Source: Pseudomonadota bacterium
GTDB lineage: Bacteria > Pseudomonadota > Gammaproteobacteria > Xanthomonadales > Xanthomonadaceae
Reading direction: 5' to 3'
NCBI GenBank assembly: GCA_023399815.1
Contig: JAEWOJ010000066.1
Location: 1-5,528, forward strand
Length of the DNA: 5,528 nt
This document shows, piece after piece, positions 1 through 4,792 of this stretch. How positions within the stretch are numbered: the first letter of the stretch is position 1; each line of letters opens with the position of its first letter. The notes beneath the pieces are model-generated. The model had not been told where the DNA came from and searched no databases. It saw nothing but the letters and a program-made list of their open reading frames with translations. Made by a program: the position numbers and the translations under genes.

Positions 1-196
1 TTCGCCCCGTACCCTCACCCCAACCCCTCTCCCGGAGGGAGAGGGGCTTCAGATTGGAGCCGTTCCTTCTCCCGCTGGGAGAAGGTGCCCCGCAGGGGCG
101 GATGAGGGGTGGGGCGAAGCCGCGTGCAGCCGTGCGGTGCGAGGCTTCGCCCATACCCTCACCCCAACCCCTCTCCCGGAGGGAGAGGGGTTTCAG
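1..196. repeat. Cluster of three palindromic intergenic repeat units downstream of fliR
   Basis: Two direct copies of a 37-bp identical sequence lie at 10-46 and 154-190. Each contains a perfect 10-bp stem, CCCCTCTCCC / GGGAGAGGGG, around a GGA loop (24-46 and 168-190). Between them is a related unit with a 9-bp stem, CCTTCTCCC / GGGAGAAGG (65-85), followed by a 5-bp stem GCCCC-GCA-GGGGC (87-99). Its right edge (about 104-120) reads as the reverse complement of the left flank of the other units (ggcttcgccc...ccctcacccc), so the three units alternate in orientation. This style of repeat is, from memory, common between genes in Xanthomonadaceae. The hairpins lie just past the fliR stop and could stop or stabilise the operon transcript, but no T-tract follows them on either strand, so I do not call a canonical terminator. 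I see no gene in this stretch. Confidence 0.85.
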
Positions 197-225
197 TCCC
201 AGGAGAGGGCTCCAGTCGGGAGCGG

Positions 226-1020
226 TCAGGGCGCGGTGACCTGCCGCATGCTGTCGAACGTGGTGTCGAACAGCCGCTGCACCGGTTGGCCCATGTCCCC
301 GGACAGCAGCGCCAGCAGGAACAGGCCCAGCAGCAGCGAGACCGGCAGGCCCAACTGCATCGGGTGCAGCGCCGGCGCGGCGCGGGCCAGGGCGCCGAAG
401 GCCAGGTTCACCGCCAGCATCGCCACGGTCAGCGGCAGCGCCAGCGCCAGGGCGCCGCGGAATACCTGCAGGACCAGCGTCGGCGCCAGCGAGGCCATCG
501 CGTGCGGGTCGGGCAGCGCGGTGCCGATGGGCAGCGCCTTGTAGCTGTCCACCAGCAGCGAGATCAGCGCCAGGTGGCCGTTGCTGGTGAAGAACATCAG
601 CCCGAACAGCAGGTAGAACCATTGCCCGACCACGCCGGAATGCCCGCCACGCAGCGGGTCGCTCATCTGCGCGAAGGCCAGGCCGGTGCCCTGGGCGACC
701 ATCTCGCCGGCCATCGCCCCGGCCTCGAAGATCAGCCGCAGCAGGAAGCCGATGGAAATGCCGATCGCCAGTTCGCGGGCGACGCTCAGCACCGTGGCCG
801 CGTCGAAGCCGTTCCAGACCGGCACCGGCGGCAGCACCGGCGCCAGCGCCACCGACAGGGCGATGGCGATCATCGCCCGCACCCGCGCCGGCACCGCGCG
901 GCTGCCGACCATGGGCATGGCGGTCAGCATCGCGCCGATGCGCAGCATGACCCACAGCGTGTTGCCGATGAGGGCGAAGGCCTGCTGGCCGTCGATGACC
1001 ATCCGGGTGATGGAATCCAC
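226..1020 (-). CDS. fliR: Flagellar biosynthetic protein FliR (export gate subunit)
   Basis: This 264-residue polytopic inner-membrane protein has the usual FliR length. FliR joins FliP and FliQ to form the export gate through which rod, hook and filament subunits leave the cytoplasm. Hydrophobic segments are visible at about residues 12-35, 48-64, 76-98, 130-155, 178-208 and 224-240. Family-like stretches include ELAIGISIGFLLRLIFEAG (83-101), QMSDP (118-122) and an ARAAPALHPMQLGLPVSLLLGL stretch near 212-233, which matches the FliR region normally written RAAPQLN..GFP. The start is GTG at 1018-1020, nine bases after the fliQ stop. An in-frame ATG at 1000-1002 (codon 7) is a possible alternative. 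Neither has a strong ribosome binding site, so translation is probably coupled to fliQ. The N-terminal DGQQAFALIGNTLWVMLRIGA stretch fits the family with either start. Confidence 0.96.
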   Translation of the reverse strand: MDSITRMVIDGQQAFALIGNTLWVMLRIGAMLTAMPMVGSRAVPARVRAMIAIALSVALAPVLPPVPVWNGFDAATVLSVARELAIGISIGFLLRLIFEAGAMAGEMVAQGTGLAFAQMSDPLRGGHSGVVGQWFYLLFGLMFFTSNGHLALISLLVDSYKALPIGTALPDPHAMASLAPTLVLQVFRGALALALPLTVAMLAVNLAFGALARAAPALHPMQLGLPVSLLLGLFLLALLSGDMGQPVQRLFDTTFDSMRQVTAP

Positions 1021-1029
1021 GGTGCGGGC

Positions 1030-1299
1030 CTAGCCGATCAGGTGCGGGATGCGCTGGAACAGCAGGGTGGTGAATTCCACCAGGTGGCCGAGCAGCAGGC
1101 TGCCCAGCGCGAACAGGCCGGCGGTCAGGGCCGCCGCCTTGGCGATGAAGGCGATGGTCGGTTCGTTGAGCTGGGTGGCGGCCTGGATGATGCCGATCAC
1201 CACGCCGACCACCAGCACGATGACCAGCAGGGGACCGGCGATCCACAGGGTGGCGACCAGGCCGCCGCGCAGTTCGGTAAGGGCTAGTTCGGGACTCAT
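1030..1299 (-). CDS. fliQ: Flagellar biosynthetic protein FliQ (export gate subunit)
   Basis: The protein has 89 residues, the standard FliQ size, and two membrane helices at about 16-40 and 53-77. The family core is visible: a long hydrophobic first helix, then IIQAATQLNEPTIAFIAK (37-54), then a second helix and a short polar tail. Several FliQ copies pack around the FliP5R1 core of the flagellar type III export gate. I chose ATG 1297-1299 because the protein then begins MSPELALTEL, as expected for the family. The frame stays open upstream, and a start at GTG 1381-1383 would add 28 Pro/Ser/Phe-rich residues encoded by repeat DNA, which look unlike FliQ. The DNA just before the chosen ATG is pyrimidine-rich on the coding strand and shows no Shine-Dalgarno sequence. 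The stop is TAG (1030-1032), in the same frame as fliR. Confidence 0.95.
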   Translation of the reverse strand: MSPELALTELRGGLVATLWIAGPLLVIVLVVGVVIGIIQAATQLNEPTIAFIAKAAALTAGLFALGSLLLGHLVEFTTLLFQRIPHLIG

Positions 1300-1416
1300 G
1301 GGAAAGGCCGGGAACGGGGAAGGGGGAACGGGGAATGGAAGATGGCTTGCTGACGGGAGAAAGGGCGGAAAAGGGGAACCCACACATTCCCTGCTCCCCG
1401 TTCCCTGTTCCCTGCT
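1300..1416. repeat. G-rich direct and inverted repeat element between fliP and fliQ
   Basis: The 117 bp between the fliP stop and the fliQ ATG are low in complexity. The 11-mer GGGAACGGGGA occurs directly at 1310-1320 and 1324-1334 and inverted at 1395-1405 (TCCCCGTTCCC), so transcript from this interval could fold into a long hairpin with an 11-bp core stem. Similar GGGAATGGGGAA-type runs are, from memory, widespread in intergenic DNA of Xanthomonadaceae. The other gaps from fliL to fliR are 10 bp or less or are overlaps, so this looks like an insertion into an otherwise compact operon. No tRNA, promoter or credible separate gene is visible here. Confidence 0.8.
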
Positions 1417-2199
1417 TCAAACCGCATTGAAGCTCGCCGCCAGCGTGCCGACCACCAGCACCCAGCCGTCCACCAGCACGAACAGCAGGATCTTGAACGG
1501 CGCCGAGATCAGCATCGGCGAGAGCATCATCATGCCCATCGACATCAGCACGCTGGACACCACCAGGTCGATGATCACGAACGGGATGAAGATCAGGAAG
1601 CCGATCTCGAAGGCGGTCTTCAGCTCGCTGGTCACGAACGACGCCACCAGCACCGGGAACGGGATCGCGTCCGGCCCGGCGTAGGGCCCCTGGCCGGCCA
1701 GGCCGGCGAAGGTCATCAGGTCGGTCTCGCGCACCTGCGCCAGCATGAAGGCGCGCAGCGGCTGGGTGGTCAGCGTCCACGCGGTCTGGAAGTCGATCTG
1801 TCCATCCAGGTAGGGGGCCATGCCGGTGGACCAGGCCTTGTCCCACACCGGCATCATGATCATCGCGGTCAGGAACAGGGCCAGGCCGATCAGCACCTGG
1901 TTGGACGGCGTCTGCCCGGTGCCCATCGCCTGGCGCAGCAGGCCGAGCACGATGATGATGCGGGTGAAGGCGGTCAGCACCAGCAGCATCGACGGCAGCA
2001 GGGTGATCGCCGTCATCAGCAGCAGGGTCTGCAGCGGCAGGCTCACCGGCTGGCCGCCGATGCGGCCGACGTTGACGTCGGGCAGGGTCGGCATCTGCGG
2101 CGCCGCGGGGGTCGCCCAGGCGAACAGCGGCAGGGCCAGCATGGCCAGCAGGATCAGCAGCTGCCAGCAGAGGCGTGGATTGAAGCGGTGGACCGGCAT
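1417..2199 (-). CDS. fliP: Flagellar biosynthetic protein FliP (export gate subunit)
   Basis: The protein has 260 residues, within the normal FliP range. FliP is made with a cleavable signal peptide, and one is visible: basic start MPVHRFNPR, hydrophobic core at about 11-26, and a likely signal peptidase site after AWA (residue 29). The mature part has hydrophobic helices at about 53-90 (including LLPSMLLVLTAFTRIIIVL), 101-117, 182-213 and 235-256. Family-characteristic stretches are QTPSNQVLIGLALFLT (96-111), LRAFMLAQVRETDL (148-161), SELKTAFEIGFLIFIPF (191-207) and PFKILLFVLVDGW (234-246). FliP forms the pentameric core of the export gate with FliR and FliQ. The start is ATG, two bases after the fliO stop, with AAGGA at 2209-2213 about nine bases upstream, inside the end of fliO. 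This fits translational coupling. Confidence 0.97.
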   Translation of the reverse strand: MPVHRFNPRLCWQLLILLAMLALPLFAWATPAAPQMPTLPDVNVGRIGGQPVSLPLQTLLLMTAITLLPSMLLVLTAFTRIIIVLGLLRQAMGTGQTPSNQVLIGLALFLTAMIMMPVWDKAWSTGMAPYLDGQIDFQTAWTLTTQPLRAFMLAQVRETDLMTFAGLAGQGPYAGPDAIPFPVLVASFVTSELKTAFEIGFLIFIPFVIIDLVVSSVLMSMGMMMLSPMLISAPFKILLFVLVDGWVLVVGTLAASFNAV

Positions 2200-2201
2200 G
2201 G

Positions 2202-2609
2202 TCAGGCGTCCTTGCGCAGCTTCTGTTGCAGCAGCTGCGCGAAATTCGGGAGGTGTTTGAGGTTGGGCAGCGACGGCGGCGGCGCCTGCGGCAACGGTTC
2301 CGGCAGCTGGTGCAGGGTGCTGATGCCGCCGGCGGTGACGCCGAGCAGCAGCTGCTGGCCGTTGACCTCGACCACCACCACGCGCTCCTTGGCGCCGACG
2401 TTGAGGCTGGCGACGACCTTCAGGCCCTCGGCCTGGCGGAAACTGCTGCCGGGCAGCCGCTTGAGCAGCCAGCCCAGACCGACGATCAGCGCCAGCACCA
2501 TCAGCAGGGCCATCACCGCGCCGAACATGCCCGGCGTCGCGGGCGCGTGCTGCCCGACCGGCGCGGCTTTCGCCGCGACGGCGACGGCGGCGGGCAGCAG
2601 CAGGTTCAA
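2202..2609 (-). CDS. fliO: Flagellar biosynthetic protein FliO (export gate assembly factor)
   Basis: This 135-residue protein has a short, Ala-rich N-terminus, one membrane helix at about 29-48, and a cytoplasmic FliO-like domain. Visible there are the basic turn LLKRLP (48-53), LKVVASLNVGAKERVVVVEVNGQQLLLGVTAGGISTLHQL (63-102) and a Pro-rich, basic tail. The pattern of an amphipathic strand, then a GxKERVVVVEV-like segment, then LLGVT is typical of FliO. FliO is not part of the final gate but helps build the FliP ring. The start is TTG at 2607-2609, which overlaps the fliN stop as TTGA (shared bases 2607-2608). GGAG at 2616-2619, six bases upstream, supports it. The next in-frame ATG (codon 28) would begin at the membrane helix and is less likely. 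FliO sequences vary widely, so the position between fliN and fliP adds weight. Confidence 0.92.
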   Translation of the reverse strand: MNLLLPAAVAVAAKAAPVGQHAPATPGMFGAVMALLMVLALIVGLGWLLKRLPGSSFRQAEGLKVVASLNVGAKERVVVVEVNGQQLLLGVTAGGISTLHQLPEPLPQAPPPSLPNLKHLPNFAQLLQQKLRKDA

Positions 2610-2959
2610 CGCAGTCTCCGGATGCGCTCGCTGGGGCTGACCACGTCGGTCAGGCGCACGCCGAAGCGGTCGTTGATGACCACCACCTCGCCATGCGCGA
2701 TCAGCGTGCCGTTGACGAACACGTCCAGCGACTCGCCGGCGCCGCGTTCCAGCTCCACCACCGAGCCCTGGTTGAGCTGCAGCAGGTTGCGGATCGGCAC
2801 GCGGGCGCGGCCGACTTCCAGGGCCAGCGTCACCGGCACGTCCAGGATCACGTCCAGGTTGAGGTCGGCGTTGTCGTCGCCCTCGGCCTGCAGGGTGGCG
2901 AACTGCGCCGGTGCGGCGACGGACGCGGCGGGGGTCTCGTTGGGATCGTTCTCAGTCAT
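2606..2959 (-). CDS. fliN: Flagellar motor switch protein FliN (C-ring)
   Basis: The protein has 117 residues, matching the usual short FliN. An acidic, Ala-rich N-terminal linker (about 1-34) precedes a SpoA/surface-presentation domain at about 35-108. Visible there are LDVPVTLALEVGRARVPI (39-56), LLQLNQGSVVELER (59-72), LDVFVNGTLIAHGEVVVIND (78-97) and FGVRLTDVVSPSERI (99-113), all highly characteristic of FliN. FliN multimers and the FliM C-terminal domain form the lower C-ring, which binds export components and takes part in switching. The start is ATG 2957-2959, with AGGA at 2968-2971 eight bases upstream. It overlaps the end of fliM by eight bases, which points to coupled translation of two proteins needed in fixed ratio. 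Confidence 0.98.
   Translation of the reverse strand: MTENDPNETPAASVAAPAQFATLQAEGDDNADLNLDVILDVPVTLALEVGRARVPIRNLLQLNQGSVVELERGAGESLDVFVNGTLIAHGEVVVINDRFGVRLTDVVSPSERIRRLR
2616..2619 (-). promoter_or_regulatory. Ribosome binding site deciding the fliO TTG start
   Basis: GGAG on the minus strand sits six bases before the TTG at 2607-2609. Its spacing and core match a Shine-Dalgarno site. It is the main reason to place the fliO start at TTG overlapping the fliN stop. Confidence 0.7.
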
Positions 2960-3968
2960 TGGAGTCTTCCTGGGACGCGGACGGGCGCGGCTGCCGGCCC
3001 GGCGGATGGGTTGCGGTGATCTTGATGGCGTTGCGGTCGTGGGCGACGCCGAATTCGCCGGTGAACACCGGGATGCCTTCGACGCACAGCGGCACTTCCT
3101 TCAGCATGTCGATGGGCAGGATGTCGCCGATCTTCAGGCGGGTGAGCTCGCGCAGGCTCATGCGGCGGCGCGCGATCACGCTGGACAGTTCCACCTCGGC
3201 GGTATCCAGCTGCTCGCGCAGCATGATCGCCCAGCTCTCGTCGCGGTCGTTGCGGTCGCTCTGGATGCCGGCGTCGAGCAGTTCGCGGATCGGCTCCAGC
3301 ATCGAATAGGGCAGGGTGATGTGGATGTCGCCGCCGCCGCTCTCCAGCTCGACGTGGAAACGGCACACCACCACGTACTCGCGCGGGCTGACGATGTTGG
3401 CGAAGTGCGGATTGATCTCGGAATTGATGTAGTCGAAATCGACGTTCATCACCGGGCTCCAGGCCTCGCGCAGGTCGACGAAGGCCTGCTTGAGCATCAG
3501 CTGGATCACGCGCATCTCGGTGGCGGTGAACTCTCGGCCCTCGATGCGGGTGTGGTAGCGCCCGTCGCCGCCGAAGAAGTTGTCCACCACCGCGAACACC
3601 AGGGTCGGCTCGAACACGATCAGGCCGGTGCCGCGCAGCGGCTTGAAGCGGACCAGGTTGAGGTTGGTGGGCACGTACAGCGAGTGCAGGTAGTCGCCGA
3701 ACTTGATCAGCTCGATGCCGCGCACCGAGATCTCGGCCGAGCGCCGGATCAGGTTGAACAGGCCGATGCGCCACAGGCGGACGAAGCGCTCGTTGACCAT
3801 CTCCAGGGTGGGCATGCGCCCGCGGATGATCCGGTCCTGGCTGGCGAAGTCGTAAGGACGCGCCTCACTCGACGGCGGTTCGGGCTCGATGGTGTCCACC
3901 GCGCCAGAATCGACGCCGTGCAGCAGGGCGTCGATCTCATCCTGGGACAGCAGGTCGTTGATGCTCAT
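2952..3968 (-). CDS. fliM: Flagellar motor switch protein FliM (C-ring, CheY-P target)
   Basis: The protein has 338 residues, the normal FliM length, and all family parts are visible. The N-terminal CheY-P binding motif is LSQDEIDALLHGV (7-19), followed by a flexible acidic linker. The middle CheC-like domain (about 45-240) includes the FliG-binding GGDG motif in VVDNFFGGDGRYHTRIEGREFT (127-148). The C-terminal SpoA domain (about 250-322) contains LDTAEVELSSVIARRRMSLRELTRLKIGDILPI, then VPLCVEGIPVFTGEFGV. FliM links FliG to FliN in the C-ring, and CheY-P binding favours the switch in rotation. The start is ATG 3966-3968, ten bases after the fliL stop, with a modest AAGG about eight bases upstream. 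The tail after residue 320 is polar and rich in Pro and Ser. Nothing essential appears to be missing. Confidence 0.99.
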   Translation of the reverse strand: MSINDLLSQDEIDALLHGVDSGAVDTIEPEPPSSEARPYDFASQDRIIRGRMPTLEMVNERFVRLWRIGLFNLIRRSAEISVRGIELIKFGDYLHSLYVPTNLNLVRFKPLRGTGLIVFEPTLVFAVVDNFFGGDGRYHTRIEGREFTATEMRVIQLMLKQAFVDLREAWSPVMNVDFDYINSEINPHFANIVSPREYVVVCRFHVELESGGGDIHITLPYSMLEPIRELLDAGIQSDRNDRDESWAIMLREQLDTAEVELSSVIARRRMSLRELTRLKIGDILPIDMLKEVPLCVEGIPVFTGEFGVAHDRNAIKITATHPPGRQPRPSASQEDSND

Positions 3969-3978
3969 CGACGTCGCC

Positions 3979-4509
3979 TTACTGGGTGACGAAACTGGTG
4001 AACAGCAGGTCGTCGGCGGTCTTCTTGCCGGTCTCGGCCGTCATCAGCTTCTGCACTTCGGCCAGCGCCGACGCCTGCAGGCGCTCCTTGCCGGCACGGT
4101 CGGCGATCTGGTCCGGCTCGACCTGGGAGAACAGCATCAGCAGTTTGGCGCGGATCGCCGGGGCGTGGGTCTGCAGGGCCTGCAGCGCCTCCGGGTCGCG
4201 GGTCATCAGCTGCACTTCCACCTGCAGGTAGCGCGGGCCATCGATCGGGCCGTTGAGATTGACCACGAAGGCCGGGTCGAGCGCGAAATACTGGGCCGGT
4301 GCCGGCGTCGCCGCGGCGGGCTTGGGCTTTGCCTTGGCCGTCGCGGCGTCGGCGTGGCCCTGGGTGAAATACCAGACCGCGCCACCGGCGGCGCCGGCGG
4401 CGATCACGGCGATCAGGACGGTCGCCAGCAGCGAACGACGCGGCTTGCCGGCCGCCTCCTTGTCCTTGGGGGTCTCTGGCTTGCGGGATTTGTCGGCGGC
4501 GGCTGCCAC
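3979..4509 (-). CDS. fliL: Flagellar basal body-associated protein FliL
   Basis: The protein has 176 residues and the FliL layout: a short, basic cytoplasmic N-terminus (1-25), one membrane helix (about 26-48), an Ala/Pro/Lys-rich periplasmic linker (about 52-72) and a conserved periplasmic domain (about 73-176). The family signature is visible as YFALDPAFVVNLNG (74-87), RYLQVEVQLMTRDPEALQAL (93-112) and the C-terminal ending DLLFTSFVTQ. FliL surrounds or supports the MotAB-type stator and aids torque or swarming. It starts with GTG at 4507-4509, preceded at six bases by a strong GAGGAG site. It is the first gene behind a sigma-54-type promoter and probably leads the fliLMNOPQR transcript. 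It is separated from fliK by 283 bp, unlike the tight spacing downstream. Confidence 0.96.
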   Translation of the reverse strand: MAAAADKSRKPETPKDKEAAGKPRRSLLATVLIAVIAAGAAGGAVWYFTQGHADAATAKAKPKPAAATPAPAQYFALDPAFVVNLNGPIDGPRYLQVEVQLMTRDPEALQALQTHAPAIRAKLLMLFSQVEPDQIADRAGKERLQASALAEVQKLMTAETGKKTADDLLFTSFVTQ

Positions 4510-4515
4510 GTTGTG

Positions 4516-4521
4516 CTCCTC
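4516..4521 (-). promoter_or_regulatory. Strong ribosome binding site for fliL GTG start
   Basis: GAGGAG on the minus strand lies six bases before GTG 4507-4509. It is the best Shine-Dalgarno sequence in the window and fixes the fliL start at a non-ATG codon. Confidence 0.85.
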
Positions 4522-4540
4522 AGGGTTGCTGTCCCTGAAT

Positions 4541-4558
4541 ATGCAATACGCGTGCCGT
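4541..4558 (-). promoter_or_regulatory. Sigma-54 (RpoN) type -24/-12 promoter for fliL
   Basis: The minus strand reads CGGCACG-CGTA-TTGCAT. This matches the sigma-54 consensus TGGCACG-N4-TTGCW at every position except the first T. The invariant GG (4555-4556) and GC (4543-4544) are separated by exactly ten bases, as required. The predicted start of transcription is near 4531, giving a leader of about 22 bases that just accommodates the GAGGAG site before the fliL GTG. In Pseudomonas and Xanthomonas, many flagellar structural operons are known to be driven by RpoN with the enhancer-binding protein FleQ. I see no FleQ site that I can name with confidence, and the upstream DNA is occupied by palindromic repeats. 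Confidence 0.85.
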
Positions 4559-4630
4559 AGTGTGGGTCAAGAGCGGCGACGGGAAGTTGACGAGCCGCGG
4601 GGCCCCACGAGGGCGTCATCGGCCAGGTCC

Positions 4631-4784
4631 TGGCCGGGCGTTGCCCGGCGCCATGGACGTTCCCGTCTTGGTGGGACAGAGGATGGCAACCGTCCCCGCA
4701 GGAGCGGGTTGCCCGCGATCTGTTCCCGGCCCGCCGCGGTGCGGGGCATTGCCGGCAGGGCCATCGCCGGGCATCGCCCGGCGC
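4631..4784. repeat. REP-like palindrome flanked by two inverted GC hairpins, between fliK and fliL
   Basis: Two perfect 7-bp hairpins of the form GCCGGGC-N3-GCCCGGC lie at 4633-4649 (loop GTT) and 4766-4782 (loop ATC; the stem extends to 8 bp, 4765-4783). With their adjoining CCATGG/CCAT edges they are arranged as inverted copies of each other. Between them is GGAGCGGGTTGCCCGCGA (4701-4718), which forms GCGGG-TTG-CCCGC and resembles the REP elements of Pseudomonas and Xanthomonas (GTAGGAGCGGG..CCCGCGA). CCCGC at 4695-4699 can pair with the same GCGGG, giving an alternative stem. The block lies just after the fliK stop and before the fliL promoter, so it may limit readthrough or protect the fliK transcript. 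No T-run follows, so it is not a standard terminator. The rest of the 283-bp interval shows no gene. Confidence 0.75.
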
Positions 4785-4792
4785 GGCGGCGG

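Noticed and set aside
24..46. Intrinsic terminator at the hairpins downstream of fliR
   Set aside because: The stems are strong but no run of T follows on either strand, and the same palindrome is repeated nearby, so a repeat element explains it better. A transcript-end role remains possible but is not shown.
1..196. CRISPR array from spaced palindromic repeats
   Set aside because: There are only two identical copies, 144 bp apart, with an inverted related unit between them. There is no regular 30-40 bp spacer pattern and no cas genes in view.
109..1287. Plus-strand open frame of 392 codons antisense to fliR and fliQ
   Set aside because: The product is dominated by Gln, Arg, His and Gly, the usual shadow of GC-rich minus-strand membrane-protein codons. 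It begins in repeat DNA and overlaps two certain genes.
1030..1383. FliQ as a 117-residue protein starting at GTG 1383
   Set aside because: The first 28 residues are Pro/Ser/Phe-rich and encoded by repeat DNA. FliQ proteins are normally about 89 residues and begin as this one does at ATG 1299. I keep the longer form only as a point to check.
2956..3774. Second minus-strand open frame of 272 codons inside fliM
   Set aside because: It is an out-of-frame, Arg/Pro/His-rich reading of fliM with no family resemblance, whereas fliM is complete in its own frame.
2226..3989. Plus-strand open frame of 587 codons antisense to fliO, fliN and fliM
   Set aside because: It lies opposite three well-recognised genes. 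Its product is a compositionally odd string rich in Asp, Val, His, Gln and Ala with no domain. Long antisense open frames are expected in DNA of this GC content.
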